From an uncultured Veillonella sp. (GTDB lineage Bacteria > Bacillota > Negativicutes > Veillonellales > Veillonellaceae): a DNA stretch of 64,000 nt. Numbering within the stretch: position 1 is the stretch's first letter; every line of letters starts with the position of its first letter. Below, piece by piece: positions 36,876-46,071 of the stretch. Under the pieces are notes generated by a model, which was not told the DNA's origin, searched no databases, and worked only from the letters and a program-made list of their open reading frames with translations. The stretch is from assembly GCF_937981445.1 (NCBI RefSeq), contig NZ_CALJON010000051.1, positions 44,847-108,846 of the forward strand, in the 5' to 3' direction. A program made the position numbers and the translations under genes.

Positions 36876-39288
36876 CTGCTTTAATGGTCGTGCCATCTAC
36901 TACATCGCCTTTTAAGATCAAATCAGAAATTGGATCTTCAATCAAGCGTTGAATAGCACGTTTTAATGGACGAGCACCAAAGGCAAAATCAGAACCTTCT
37001 TTTACAAGAATAGCTAATGCTTCTGGAGATACTTCCAAAGTTACATTACGTTCAGCAAGACGGTCAGTTACACCTTTTAACAAAATAGTAACAATCTTGT
37101 TCAAATCTTCCCCTTTTAATGGATGGAATACAATCATTTCATCAATACGGTTCAAGAACTCTGGGCGGAAATGACGTTTTACTGCATCCATAGTGTTCTT
37201 CTTAGCTTCTTCAAATTTAGCGTCAGCTGTTTTTTCTGCATTGTCTTTATTCTTAGCAGCCAAGAAGCCCATAGCGGCACTATCTTCTTTTAAGTAGTTA
37301 GAACCTAAGTTACTTGTCATAATAATAACTGTATTTCTAAAGTCTACCGTACGACCTTGGTTGTCTGTTAAACGGCCATCATCAAGTACTTGTAATAAAA
37401 TGTTGAAGAAATCAGCATGAGCTTTTTCCACTTCATCAAACAAGATAACACTATATGGTTTACGACGTACTGCATCAGTCAATTGACCACCTTCATCATA
37501 TCCAACATAGCCTGGAGGCGCCCCAACTAAACGGGATATAGTATGTTTTTCCATATATTCAGACATATCAAGACGAATCATAGCATTTTCATCACCAAAA
37601 AGATTAGCTGCTAAAGAGCGAGCCAATTCAGTTTTACCCACACCAGTTGGACCGAGGAATAAGAAGGATCCAATTGGACGTTTAGGATCTTTGAGACCGG
37701 CACGAGCACGGCGAACTGCTTTGGCTACAGCCACTACGGCTTCATCTTGACCAACTACACGTTTGTGAAGTTCATCTTCTAAGCGAATTAAGCGTTTTGA
37801 TTCTTCTTCTGCTAGTTTCGCTACTGGTACGCCAGTCCATTGGGATACAACAGAAGCAATGTCATCTTCTGTAACAACAAGTTTTTCTTCATCAGCTTTG
37901 CTGCGTTCGCTTTGTTTAGCCTCAATTTCATCGGCGATTTTCTTTTCTTCATCTCGAAGTGTAGCAGCCTTTTCAAAGTTCTGAGCTACAACAGCTTCTT
38001 CTTTTTCCTTTTGAATGCTAGCTAAACGCTGTTCTAATTCCTTTACATCAGGTGGTGCTGTAAATACTTTCATACGCACTTTAGATGCTGCTTCATCCAT
38101 TACGTCGATGGCTTTATCTGGTAAGAAACGATCAGAAATGTATCGACTGGAGAGCTCAACAGCCGCTTTTAATGCCGCATCAGTAATTTTTGCTTTATGG
38201 AAGGCTTCATAGCGATCGCGAAGACCAGTCAAAATTTGAAGAGCTTCTTCTTCACTTGGTTCGCCTACAAGAACAGGTTGGAAACGACGTTCAAGAGCGG
38301 CATCCTTTTCAATATGTTTCTTATATTCATCAAGTGTTGTGGCCCCAATCACTTGGAATGTACCACGCGCTAAAGCTGGTTTTAAAATATTGGCAGCATC
38401 CATAGACCCTTCAGATGCACCAGCACCGATTAAGGTATGAAGTTCATCAATGAAGATAATCATATCATCATGCTTTTGCACTTCATCAATGGCTTTTTTG
38501 AGTCGTTCTTCAAATTCACCACGATATTTAGCACCTGCCACCATCGCTGTTAAACTAAGGGAAATAATCCGTTTATTACGTAAAATTTCAGGCACATTTT
38601 GGCTTACTATACGCTGTGCTAAGCCTTCCGCAATAGCTGTTTTACCAACCCCTGGTTCACCAATTAAAACTGGATTATTTTTAGTACGACGGCTCAAAAT
38701 TTGGATTACACGATTGATTTCATTATCACGACCAATAACAGGGTCAATCTTGCCTTGTTTAGCCTGCTCATTTAAGTCTGTAGCAAAGCCATCAAGTTCG
38801 CCTAAATTGCCATTACCCTGCGCTTTAGCACCATCTTTGCTATCTCCTTTACCATCTGCACCGCCGATAAGACCATTAATAGTTTTTACTATATCTTCAC
38901 CGCGAATACCAAATCGTTGGAGAATGCTTACAGCAATGCCGCCACCATCACGTAAAATACCAAGCAAGATATGTTCAGCCCCTACATAATTATGTTGCAT
39001 TTGATTAGCAGAGTCTACAGCTAATTGCAAAATACGCTTAGTTCTCGGTGTCATCTCAATGGATGTAACATAGCCCGCGCCACGGCCATCTTCATCAAGA
39101 ATGGCTTTTTCTAACGCCTTGCTTTCAAGGCCTAATTTTTGAAGCGCTTTAGCTGCAACGCTTTGCCCTTCTTCTAATAAGCCGAGTAGTAAATGTTCAC
39201 TACCTATAAAATTGTGTCCAAATTCTTCGGCCTTTTCTTGCGCAATAGTTAATACTTGTTGCGCCCCATCTGTAAAACGACTTAACAT
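36841..39288 (-). CDS. clpC: AAA+ unfoldase ClpC
   Basis: An 815-residue Hsp100 ATPase that feeds arginine-phosphorylated and other substrates to ClpP. Two Clp N repeats (1-145), AAA-1 with Walker A GEPGVGKT near 207, a middle domain with a UVR segment ([18 protein letters not shown] near 420), AAA-2 with [11 protein letters not shown] near 545 and a C-terminal D2-small domain. AGGTG lies 6 nt before the ATG. Fourth gene of ctsR-mcsA-mcsB-clpC, so heat-induced through CtsR; a 150-bp gap separates it from mcsB. Confidence 0.97.
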   Translation of the reverse strand: MLSRFTDGAQQVLTIAQEKAEEFGHNFIGSEHLLLGLLEEGQSVAAKALQKLGLESKALEKAILDEDGRGAGYVTSIEMTPRTKRILQLAVDSANQMQHNYVGAEHILLGILRDGGGIAVSILQRFGIRGEDIVKTINGLIGGADGKGDSKDGAKAQGNGNLGELDGFATDLNEQAKQGKIDPVIGRDNEINRVIQILSRRTKNNPVLIGEPGVGKTAIAEGLAQRIVSQNVPEILRNKRIISLSLTAMVAGAKYRGEFEERLKKAIDEVQKHDDMIIFIDELHTLIGAGASEGSMDAANILKPALARGTFQVIGATTLDEYKKHIEKDAALERRFQPVLVGEPSEEEALQILTGLRDRYEAFHKAKITDAALKAAVELSSRYISDRFLPDKAIDVMDEAASKVRMKVFTAPPDVKELEQRLASIQKEKEEAVVAQNFEKAATLRDEEKKIADEIEAKQSERSKADEEKLVVTEDDIASVVSQWTGVPVAKLAEEESKRLIRLEDELHKRVVGQDEAVVAVAKAVRRARAGLKDPKRPIGSFLFLGPTGVGKTELARSLAANLFGDENAMIRLDMSEYMEKHTISRLVGAPPGYVGYDEGGQLTDAVRRKPYSVILFDEVEKAHADFFNILLQVLDDGRLTDNQGRTVDFRNTVIIMTSNLGSNYLKEDSAAMGFLAAKNKDNAEKTADAKFEEAKKNTMDAVKRHFRPEFLNRIDEMIVFHPLKGEDLNKIVTILLKGVTDRLAERNVTLEVSPEALAILVKEGSDFAFGARPLKRAIQRLIEDPISDLILKGDVVDGTTIKAEAKDDDIVMTV

Positions 39289-39439
39289 ATAATCACCTCA
39301 TTCTAGTTTTGTCATCATCTAATTACTTATTTAATATCTATTTGTATGTATTTATTACTATATATTATTTTTACCAATCTATATCAACATAAGATTATAT
39401 TATGTTATTTCATGTTATGTTATTTCATACTATATTGTT

Positions 39440-40513
39440 TTAATTTCTCTCTAAACGATCACGAACGACCTTAGCACGGTAACTATCTCGTTCAGGTGCA
39501 GTCATCTGCTCTTTACCAGCATATTTACTTAAGAAATTAGGTCGAGTCGTAACGACTAATTCATTAAACATATCTGTATTGCCCGTAGGTAATACACCTA
39601 AATCGCGACCTAATTGCACATCGCTTAATAAGCTAAGTGCTTCTTCACCACTGAGACGACGGGCGTATTGCAATGTACCATAAGCACGCCATACTTTATC
39701 TTCAAAGCCTTCAAAATCACCTGTTTTTATAGTTTCACGCGCTTTCACTTCTTCTTGAACTAGTTTTTCAAGGACTTTTTGGAGTTGATCAATTGTATCT
39801 TCTTCACTAATACCCATGGTAACTTGATTGGATATTTGATAAATATTCCCTAATCCTTGAGAACCTTCGCCATAAAGGCCTCTCACTGAATAACCTAATT
39901 GAATAATATTTCGAACTACTCGTGCTAAACGACCGGTCATAGCAAGGGCTGGTAAATGAAGCATAACGGAAGCTCTCATCCCCGTCCCCACATTGGTAGG
40001 ACAGGCTGTTAAATAACCATACCGTTCACTAAAGGCATAATCATATTTTCCTTCAATAGCATCGTCTATTTTTATTGCATGTTCATAGGCCTTTTGTAAT
40101 TGAAGCCCTGCTTCCATGGCTTGGATGCGAATATGATCTTCTTCATTTACCATAATGGCTACAGAAGCATCATCAGAAACGACTAAACTACGATGTGGCA
40201 AGTTTTGGCTCATTTGCGGGCTCATCAAGTGTTTTTCTACGAGAATCTCCCGTTCCACATCGGATAATTTATTTAAACTAATATTGGAGTATTCATGACC
40301 ATCAGCGTCTTTCAAAGCACCTAAAACGCCGCGCATCATAGTGTCAACTTTTTCAAGCCCTTCCATATTATTCCGATTAGTGAATACAAGTCCTTTAAAA
40401 TTTCGAGCTAACCGAATACGGCTAGACAAGACGATATGGGAATCAATTTTACCTTCTGTATCCTTGCTGCGTAACCAGCCACTTAAAGGTTCATCTAATA
40501 TAGTATTTAACAT
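39440..40513 (-). CDS. mcsB: Protein-arginine kinase McsB
   Basis: A 357-residue phosphagen-kinase fold enzyme that phosphorylates arginines and so marks proteins for ClpCP. ATP-binding SSRIRLARNF near 30, the active-site region CPTNVGTGMRASVMLHLPAL near 170 (catalytic Cys) and SQGLGNIYQISNQVTMG near 212. The C-terminal RDRLERN completes the protein. ATG 40513 with AAAGGAGGG is chosen over the in-frame ATG 30 nt earlier. Preceded by mcsA with a 13-bp gap. Confidence 0.95.
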   Translation of the reverse strand: MLNTILDEPLSGWLRSKDTEGKIDSHIVLSSRIRLARNFKGLVFTNRNNMEGLEKVDTMMRGVLGALKDADGHEYSNISLNKLSDVEREILVEKHLMSPQMSQNLPHRSLVVSDDASVAIMVNEEDHIRIQAMEAGLQLQKAYEHAIKIDDAIEGKYDYAFSERYGYLTACPTNVGTGMRASVMLHLPALAMTGRLARVVRNIIQLGYSVRGLYGEGSQGLGNIYQISNQVTMGISEEDTIDQLQKVLEKLVQEEVKARETIKTGDFEGFEDKVWRAYGTLQYARRLSGEEALSLLSDVQLGRDLGVLPTGNTDMFNELVVTTRPNFLSKYAGKEQMTAPERDSYRAKVVRDRLERN

Positions 40514-40526
40514 TAGTGTCCCTCCT

Positions 40527-41066
40527 TTATTCCGCCTTACCATGTAAGGACTCTTCTAATACTTTAATTTCATCGCGAATGCGCGCTGCTTCTTCAAACT
40601 TTTCAGCTCGAATGGATTTATCTAATTCCTGACGAAGTCTTTTTATTTGATGCTTTGTCTTAAATACCCCAGTGCCTCGACTTGGAACACGCCCTTCATA
40701 GGCTAAGGAACCTTGAAGTCGTTTTACAAGTGGGCTAATTTGTGCATCAAATACTTCATAGCAATGATCACAACCAAATTTGCCACTTTGATTAAAGTCA
40801 TCAAAACTCATGCCGCAACGATCGCAACGTACAGCCTGTTGATGCTTCAAGAAGCTTTCTGGATATAAAGCATTAGTAAAGAAATCATTAGTAAAGAAGT
40901 CATTGTCAATCAATGGCGTTCCGAAATTAAAGAAGCCACCGCCTAGACCATCATTCGATTGCTTACTTGCACAAGTAGAACAAAGATGACGTTCTGTTTT
41001 CTTACCATTCACAACACGTGTTAAATGGACACTGGCTTCATTTTTTTTACAATTATCACATAACAT
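40527..41066 (-). CDS. mcsA: McsA, zinc-finger activator of McsB
   Basis: A 179-residue protein with Zn-binding Cys pairs CDNC (3-6), CSTC (near 29), CDRC and CDHC (near 80 and 95), and a C-terminal UVR motif (KFEEAARIRDEIKVLEE). It stimulates the arginine kinase McsB and modulates CtsR. AAGGAGGG lies 7 nt before the ATG. Between ctsR (3-bp gap) and mcsB. Confidence 0.95.
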   Translation of the reverse strand: MLCDNCKKNEASVHLTRVVNGKKTERHLCSTCASKQSNDGLGGGFFNFGTPLIDNDFFTNDFFTNALYPESFLKHQQAVRCDRCGMSFDDFNQSGKFGCDHCYEVFDAQISPLVKRLQGSLAYEGRVPSRGTGVFKTKHQIKRLRQELDKSIRAEKFEEAARIRDEIKVLEESLHGKAE

Positions 41067-41069
41067 ATA

Positions 41070-41678
41070 TCATCCCTCCTTCACCATGGAAAGAATTTTC
41101 TGGCAAAGTTGTTTAACATTAGATTCTCGACGCGCTTGATCTTCTTCCTTCATCAGCACTCTAAAAGCCTCATGAAGTAATGCCGCTTCACGTCGACTTA
41201 ACCAATTACTTTGAATCATTTCAAATAGAAAATGGTCAATGGCACCAATCGTAATGGCATCGCCACTCTGTTGTGCCCCAGCTCTTGTATCATTGGCACT
41301 TCGCCTAGTTGATTTCGCCTTTTTATTAGCACCTTGCTCCGCACTCTGTGCCATACTAGACTTACTTACCCCCGATGGCCCACAAGGAAGCTGCCCCGTA
41401 GCTGGTACAGTCATAGGCTTAATCGTCTGTATAGATACAGACTTCATAGGGATGCGAGTAATACTAATAAAACCGCCAAGACCACGGCGCGACTCAACAA
41501 TAAAGCCGCGATCATTGGAGAACCGTGTGCTCAATACATAACTGATTTGCGATGGAGCACAATTTAGTTCGTCAGCCAATTCATTACGCCGAAGGACAAT
41601 GCCCTCTTCCATATTCTTTTGTTCTTCTAACAATTTGGAAAGAATAAATTGCTCAATTCGATCTGCTAAAATGCCCAT
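41070..41678 (-). CDS. ctsR: Class III heat-shock repressor CtsR, with an internal insert
   Basis: Repressor of clp genes. The winged helix-turn-helix is clear: RNELADELNCAPSQISYVLSTRFSNDRGFIVESRRGLGGFI (residues 31-71). The usual four-glycine wing, which senses heat in Bacillus, reads Gly-Leu-Gly-Gly here. At 202 residues it is about 50 longer than B. subtilis CtsR because a low-complexity Ser/Ala/Gln/Lys segment (about 85-142) separates the DNA-binding domain from the C-terminal dimerisation/McsB-binding helices. ATG 41678 has AAGGTGG 8 nt upstream; a GTG at 41690 does not. First gene of its operon, with a CtsR operator in its promoter. Confidence 0.93.
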   Translation of the reverse strand: MGILADRIEQFILSKLLEEQKNMEEGIVLRRNELADELNCAPSQISYVLSTRFSNDRGFIVESRRGLGGFISITRIPMKSVSIQTIKPMTVPATGQLPCGPSGVSKSSMAQSAEQGANKKAKSTRRSANDTRAGAQQSGDAITIGAIDHFLFEMIQSNWLSRREAALLHEAFRVLMKEEDQARRESNVKQLCQKILSMVKEG

Positions 41679-41829
41679 TTTTTTCGCCACCTTTATATGT
41701 AAATTATCTATTACTTGTTACACTATTCATTAACATTTATTTTTTTATGTTTTTTAGTATTTCTAATTTTACTTTTATCTTTTTTCACCTTTTTATCTTT
41801 TGTCTTTTTGTCCTTTCGACCTTAGCTAT

Positions 41830-41901
41830 ATCATAGTTGACTTTTTGACTTTTGTCAAGAATAAAAGTCAAAGTTTTTAAACTTTTTGACTTTTTTTGAC
41901 T
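41830..41901 (-). promoter_or_regulatory. ctsR operon promoter with CtsR heptad operators
   Basis: Minus strand TTGACA (41858-41853) and TATGAT (41835-41830), spacer 17 bp. AGTCAAA-type heptads overlap the spacer (41844-41850 and 41836-41842). A second pair at 41895-41901 and 41885-41891, 3 bp apart, exactly fits the RGTCAAAnnnRGTCAAA CtsR box. Heat release of CtsR should open the promoter. Confidence 0.85.
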
Positions 41902-41930
41902 TTTAAGACACAGACTAGCTTTTAAACACA

Positions 41931-41967
41931 AAAAAGCGATTCAGAGCACCGGCTCTAAATCGCTTTT
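41931..41967 (-). terminator. Terminator of the ferritin gene
   Basis: Hairpin AAGCGATT-c-AGAGC / GCTCT-a-AATCGCTT with A-run on the left and T-run on the right, about 90 nt after the ferritin stop. Confidence 0.8.
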
Positions 41968-42058
41968 AGTCTTTTAATCAGTAATACTTACTACTGTAAT
42001 ATATTACACTTTGTATTAAATTTTAGCATCCTTACTTTAAGGACTATATATTAGTCAA

Positions 42059-42544
42059 TTATTGACGTTGGCCCAAACGAGCATCAACGAACAATTGGCT
42101 TGCACGGCTATCGCCAGCGAATTTGAATTCATCAACAAGATCACGAGCACTTGCTTCTTCTTCTACTTGTTCAGTTACGAACCAGTTCAAGAAGTTTACA
42201 GTTGCATAGTCTTTTTCAGCTGTAGCTAAGGCATATAAATCATTGATTTTAGCAGTAATAGCTTGTTCATGTTGGTAAACAGCTTCAGCAACTTTTAGTG
42301 GGTCTTGAACATCTACTGCTTGCGCTTTAATATCGCCTAAAGTAGTAGTTTCGTTGCGGCTTTCTAAGTAATCAATAATCTTGAATGCATGTTCCATTTC
42401 TTCTTGGTATTGAAGACGCAACCAAGCGGAGAAACCTTTGAAACGAGCATCAGCCATAGCCAAAGAAAGAGCTAAATATAAATATGCGGAGTTAAATTCA
42501 AAAATTACTTGTTCATTTAGTGCTTTAGTAATATTCTTGTTCAT
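42059..42544 (-). CDS. ftnA: Bacterial non-haem ferritin
   Basis: A 161-residue four-helix ferritin that oxidises and stores iron in 24-mers. Ferroxidase ligands: Glu in FEFNSAYLYLA (helix A), EEMEH (helix B, near 50-53), Glu in the helix C region, and QVEEEAS near 130. The opening MNKNITKALNEQ is typical of FtnA. AGGTG 6-8 nt before the ATG. A monocistronic gene with its own terminator; a palindrome at 42738-42754 may be a metalloregulator site. Confidence 0.95.
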   Translation of the reverse strand: MNKNITKALNEQVIFEFNSAYLYLALSLAMADARFKGFSAWLRLQYQEEMEHAFKIIDYLESRNETTTLGDIKAQAVDVQDPLKVAEAVYQHEQAITAKINDLYALATAEKDYATVNFLNWFVTEQVEEEASARDLVDEFKFAGDSRASQLFVDARLGQRQ

Positions 42545-42737
42545 AAAAAATCACCTAAGACCCTTCTGTTTTTAATTACTTAATTAATGTTTAATTTACT
42601 TAAATTATGAAGTTACTTTTTCAATAGCAACTTTTATTGATTATTTGTAAGTATCAGTTCTTGCTTACAAACTCATTATAACACATCGATAAATATAAAT
42701 CTAGTCTCAATTTCAATTTTCCGCCTCAATTGATAAT

Positions 42738-42754
42738 TTGAGATTATTTCTCAA
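42738..42754. promoter_or_regulatory. Palindrome upstream of ferritin (possible Fur/PerR-type site)
   Basis: TTGAGA-TTATT-TCTCAA, perfect 6-bp arms; another TTGAGA half lies at 42705-42710 on the minus strand. An extended -10 (TGTTATAAT) is at 42675-42683. Regulator identity is a guess. Confidence 0.35.
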
Positions 42755-42942
42755 TTAACTCCTTTCGAAATCCTTTAATCAGTTTGTACACAAATACTGT
42801 ATTTAACTTACGATTCTGTTATAGACCTTTTTAGTCAATTTGTCAAATGAAAAACTACAGATTTTTACTACTTTGCATCAATTTGCAATCAATTCTCATT
42901 TTATAACCTATCTAGTCTATATTGAATAGGACTCCTTTTCTT

Positions 42943-42989
42943 TTAGCACGAAGGCTCTTTCTATTACCTAGAAAGAGCCCACATGCTAA
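42943..42989. other. Long stem-loop after cyuA
   Basis: GGCTCTTTCTA / TAGAAAGAGCC (5-nt loop) extended outward by TTAGCA / TGCTAA. No T-run on the minus side, so it is a structural hairpin, perhaps a transcript end signal for cyuA. Confidence 0.5.
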
Positions 42990-43059
42990 GTTAAGAGATA
43001 TATAGTTTAAGAAAAAATATAACAAATTAGAACTATTCTAATTTTAAAATCATAGGATG

Positions 43060-44343
43060 CTAAAGCTCTACTTTATCGAGCATTAAATTTAAAATTTCTA
43101 CATCCGTCCCATACATTCCGACACGTCCCATAGTGCCCACACAAGCGATAGTTTTCTCTACGTCAGTTTTTACTAAACCTTCACCAGATTTAAAACTCCG
43201 TTGATTCTTAGCCATTTCTAAAGCTAAAAAAGCCGTTTCTAAGGCCACAGCAATCTTTGCTGCACAAGAAGGCTTTGCCCCATCACAAACCATGCCTCCT
43301 ACGGTGGCAATTGTATTAGTTATAACATCACTAATGCCGTCATAGTCAAAACCTTCCATATAGGCAATGCCACAAGCACTTCCACAGGCCGCACTGACAG
43401 CCCCACAATAGGCAGATAAACTACCTATATATCGTTTTTGATGCAGAGCAATGAGATTACTTACAATCAAAGCGCGATACAATGTCTCTTCATTAATATT
43501 CTGTTCTCGTGCATATACAATCAATGGTACAGAAACTGTAATCCCTTGATTGCCACTACCCGAGTTAATAACTACTGGCAAAGGACAACCACTCATACGA
43601 GCATCCGAACCAGCCGCTGCATAAGCGCGTGCTTTATTATACACAGTAGGACTCTGATGATCACGTATAGTCTGCCCTACAGCCGCGCCATAAGAGTTAG
43701 TTAATCCCTCTTCTGCAATCTTACTATTGAGCTCAATCTGCCGCCCTAGCACGGGCTTCACTAAATCTAGAGACACCGTATTGGCAAATTCTAGTATATC
43801 CTTCACCGTAAGAAGTTCTTTCAAATCAGGCACTAAGTCTTTTTTTATTGATTGTACTTCGTCCCCGAATATAACTTGGTCATCTTTTTTTACAAGAATA
43901 ATATTCGAATGCGTATTTTCAATCACAACTTCTACAATGCCTGTTTCTGAATGAGCTACTACACGGATAAAAAGATTGGGCACATTCTCTACAAGTTCAA
44001 CATTGCAAATATGCGCTTCCAATAATCGCTCACAAATAGCTAAGTCATCATTCTTAATGCCCTCTAATACGGCCAATCCTCGTTCACTATGACCTGCAAT
44101 AGCACCTAAGATAGCGGCCACCTCGATGCCTTTCTTGCCATTTGAATGAGGCACTGTGACACCTTTAACATTCTTAATAATATTGCCACTACAATATACA
44201 TCTAAATGAGTTGGCAAACTACCTAGTACATCCCGCGCCTTAGCACAAGCAAATGCTATGGCAATCGGCTCTGTACACCCCAAAGCAACTACTAACTCTT
44301 TCTCAAGAATTGAAACATATGCATTAGATAAGTCTTTATTCAC
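43060..44343 (-). CDS. cyuA: L-cysteine desulfidase family protein (CyuA/YhaM, UPF0597)
   Basis: A 427-residue iron-sulfur enzyme expected to split L-cysteine to pyruvate, ammonia and sulfide. Candidate cluster Cys are in VALGCTEPIA (near residue 24), AVSAACGSACG and VGGMVCDGAKPSC near 335-355. SGCPLPVVINSGSGNQG near 245 is a family hallmark. Two starts: ATG 44349 is jammed against AGGGAGG, while GTG 44343 has a 7-nt spacer, so I choose the GTG. It lies 80 bp after a DcuC-family carrier on the same strand; the carrier may import or exchange the amino-acid substrate or products. A divergent LysR gene probably controls the pair. It could also act on another small amino acid such as serine. Confidence 0.85.
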   Translation of the reverse strand: MNKDLSNAYVSILEKELVVALGCTEPIAIAFACAKARDVLGSLPTHLDVYCSGNIIKNVKGVTVPHSNGKKGIEVAAILGAIAGHSERGLAVLEGIKNDDLAICERLLEAHICNVELVENVPNLFIRVVAHSETGIVEVVIENTHSNIILVKKDDQVIFGDEVQSIKKDLVPDLKELLTVKDILEFANTVSLDLVKPVLGRQIELNSKIAEEGLTNSYGAAVGQTIRDHQSPTVYNKARAYAAAGSDARMSGCPLPVVINSGSGNQGITVSVPLIVYAREQNINEETLYRALIVSNLIALHQKRYIGSLSAYCGAVSAACGSACGIAYMEGFDYDGISDVITNTIATVGGMVCDGAKPSCAAKIAVALETAFLALEMAKNQRSFKSGEGLVKTDVEKTIACVGTMGRVGMYGTDVEILNLMLDKVEL

Positions 44344-44424
44344 AGCCATACCTCCCTAGTAATCCATAGAATCAACTCTCTATGTATCAAATAGTATATT
44401 TAAAGCTATACACTCTAAGTTTTA

Positions 44425-45804
44425 TTAAAACATAATCAATACACTAATAGTAGATACGATAAAGCCCACTAATACAGGTACAGAGTTGCGTTTTACAATA
44501 GCCACTGGAGAAACACCAGAAATACCAGCCACAATAACGATTACAGCTGCTACTGGAGAAATGAGGCGAGACAAACTAGCCACATTTTGTAGCAATTGAA
44601 GAATGACAATCATATTGCCACCAAAGCCTTCTACGAAGCCTGGAATTAAGGATGCAAAGGATACGAAAGCGGCTACACCAGAACCTGTTACAGCACTTAC
44701 TAGGGCAATAAGAACACCCATGCCAATAGTAATTGGGGTTAAGCCAAAGCCTGCTGTTTGCGTAATTCCCACAATGTCGCTTACGAAGTTCATGGATTTA
44801 ATACCATAAGCAAATACTTCAGCTGCTACGATAAGGGACACAGTAACAGCAAACATGTTGCCCATCCCTTTGAAGAACACTTCAATACTTTTAGATACCT
44901 TTTTGAAATCACGATAGCGAATAAATTCGCAAATCATAGCCACAGCAAAGCTGATTAGCATAGCCACAATAATATCAATCTTAATTGATTTATACACATA
45001 TTCACTATAAATAATAATTAAAGCTAATGGTACACATGGTAATATTGCATAAATCCAAGGCCCTGGAGGTGTGGCCACATCGCCTTTAATCTTGTCGTGA
45101 TCCACACTACCTTCTTCACCGGCTACAATACCTTCGCGTTTATCCATATATTTTTGCCAGAAGAAATGAGTAATAGTTACAGCTACTAAGGCAATAAAGT
45201 ATACCGGCAATTGATGTTCTACGAAGAATTTGTTAATGCCATAATGAGATAAACGTTCTACCACTTGGCTTGTAGCCGCTGCTGGGCCGCAATCGAGTAA
45301 ATGGCCTGTAGCAATAGCTGAAGTAGCAGCTACTTTACTTACGCCTAGGCGCGTAATAATCGGATAAATAGTAACCATCGTAAGCATGGACAAAGCAGAA
45401 GCGCTTTGAATAGTTAATGACATAAGCATACATACAGCAAAGCCCAAAGCATTAATTAAGTATGGTGAATGCAGTTTTTGTAATGGATTCAAAGAGATTT
45501 TTACTAGGCGTGCACTGGCCCCAATATGGTCCATATATTTAGCAAAACCAGCACCACACATAATACTTAAACCGATTGTGGAAATGTCAGAGGCCAAGGT
45601 ATATTTAATATACCCAAACATATCAAACATAGGCGAACCCGTGCTCACCATTTTGCCCGTAATAAAAGATGTTTTATAGCCCATCAAGAAGGCTAATACC
45701 ATCAAAAATATACCGCCCATAACTAATATAGTTTGCGGCTTTACCTTTTTTATAATGGCATACCCCACCACAATCATGACAATTAAAGTTATTAGAATAT
45801 TCAT
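44425..45804 (-). CDS. DcuC-family carrier (paralogue 2), partner of cyuA
   Basis: A 459-residue membrane protein, clearly paralogous to the carrier at 3867-5246: same length, same YMDHIGAS, WQKYMDKREG and TGSGVAAFVSFASLIPG-type motifs, but with GHLLDCGPAAATS in place of the dicarboxylate-carrier DWSPSDTGT segment. That difference in a likely substrate region and the neighbour cyuA suggest another substrate, perhaps an amino acid or a sulfur compound. AAAGGAGG precedes the ATG. It starts 268 bp from the divergent lysR gene. Confidence 0.8.
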   Translation of the reverse strand: MNILITLIVMIVVGYAIIKKVKPQTILVMGGIFLMVLAFLMGYKTSFITGKMVSTGSPMFDMFGYIKYTLASDISTIGLSIMCGAGFAKYMDHIGASARLVKISLNPLQKLHSPYLINALGFAVCMLMSLTIQSASALSMLTMVTIYPIITRLGVSKVAATSAIATGHLLDCGPAAATSQVVERLSHYGINKFFVEHQLPVYFIALVAVTITHFFWQKYMDKREGIVAGEEGSVDHDKIKGDVATPPGPWIYAILPCVPLALIIIYSEYVYKSIKIDIIVAMLISFAVAMICEFIRYRDFKKVSKSIEVFFKGMGNMFAVTVSLIVAAEVFAYGIKSMNFVSDIVGITQTAGFGLTPITIGMGVLIALVSAVTGSGVAAFVSFASLIPGFVEGFGGNMIVILQLLQNVASLSRLISPVAAVIVIVAGISGVSPVAIVKRNSVPVLVGFIVSTISVLIMF

Positions 45805-45872
45805 AAAAATGCCTCCTTTGCATTTTTAAAATAGCTCTCAACTTTAAAAAGAGCCTGTTTTCCTATATACTT

Positions 45873-45892
45873 ATATTTGTATATACAAATAT
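45873..45892. promoter_or_regulatory. Perfect 20-bp palindrome in the lysR/DcuC divergent promoter
   Basis: ATATTTGTATATACAAATAT, followed by a half copy GGTATATACAAAAT. It contains the T-n11-A core expected for LysR-type regulators and lies about 70 bp upstream of the carrier start. Confidence 0.55.
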
Positions 45893-45918
45893 TGGTATAT
45901 ACAAAATAGAATGAATAT

Positions 45919-46033
45919 TTATATATAAAGCAAATGAGTGTTTAAATATAAAGCAAATGAATAGTTAGATGTAAAACAAACAAGTAGTTAGATGTAAAAC
46001 AAACAAGTACTTAAATCTAAAGTAAATGTGTAT
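45919..46033. repeat. 23-bp tandem repeat, 5 copies
   Basis: Exact 23-bp period: units start at 45919, 45942, 45965, 45988, 46011 (TTAGATGTAAAACAAACAAG type). They fill the space between the palindrome and the lysR ribosome site. Confidence 0.9.
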
Positions 46034-46071
46034 GTAAATAAATACGGAACCCCATATAAGGAGGTAGTGCT

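Noticed and set aside
43438..44958. Plus-strand frames opposite cyuA and the DcuC-family gene
   Set aside because: Antisense shadows; the minus-strand genes have family motifs and ribosome sites.
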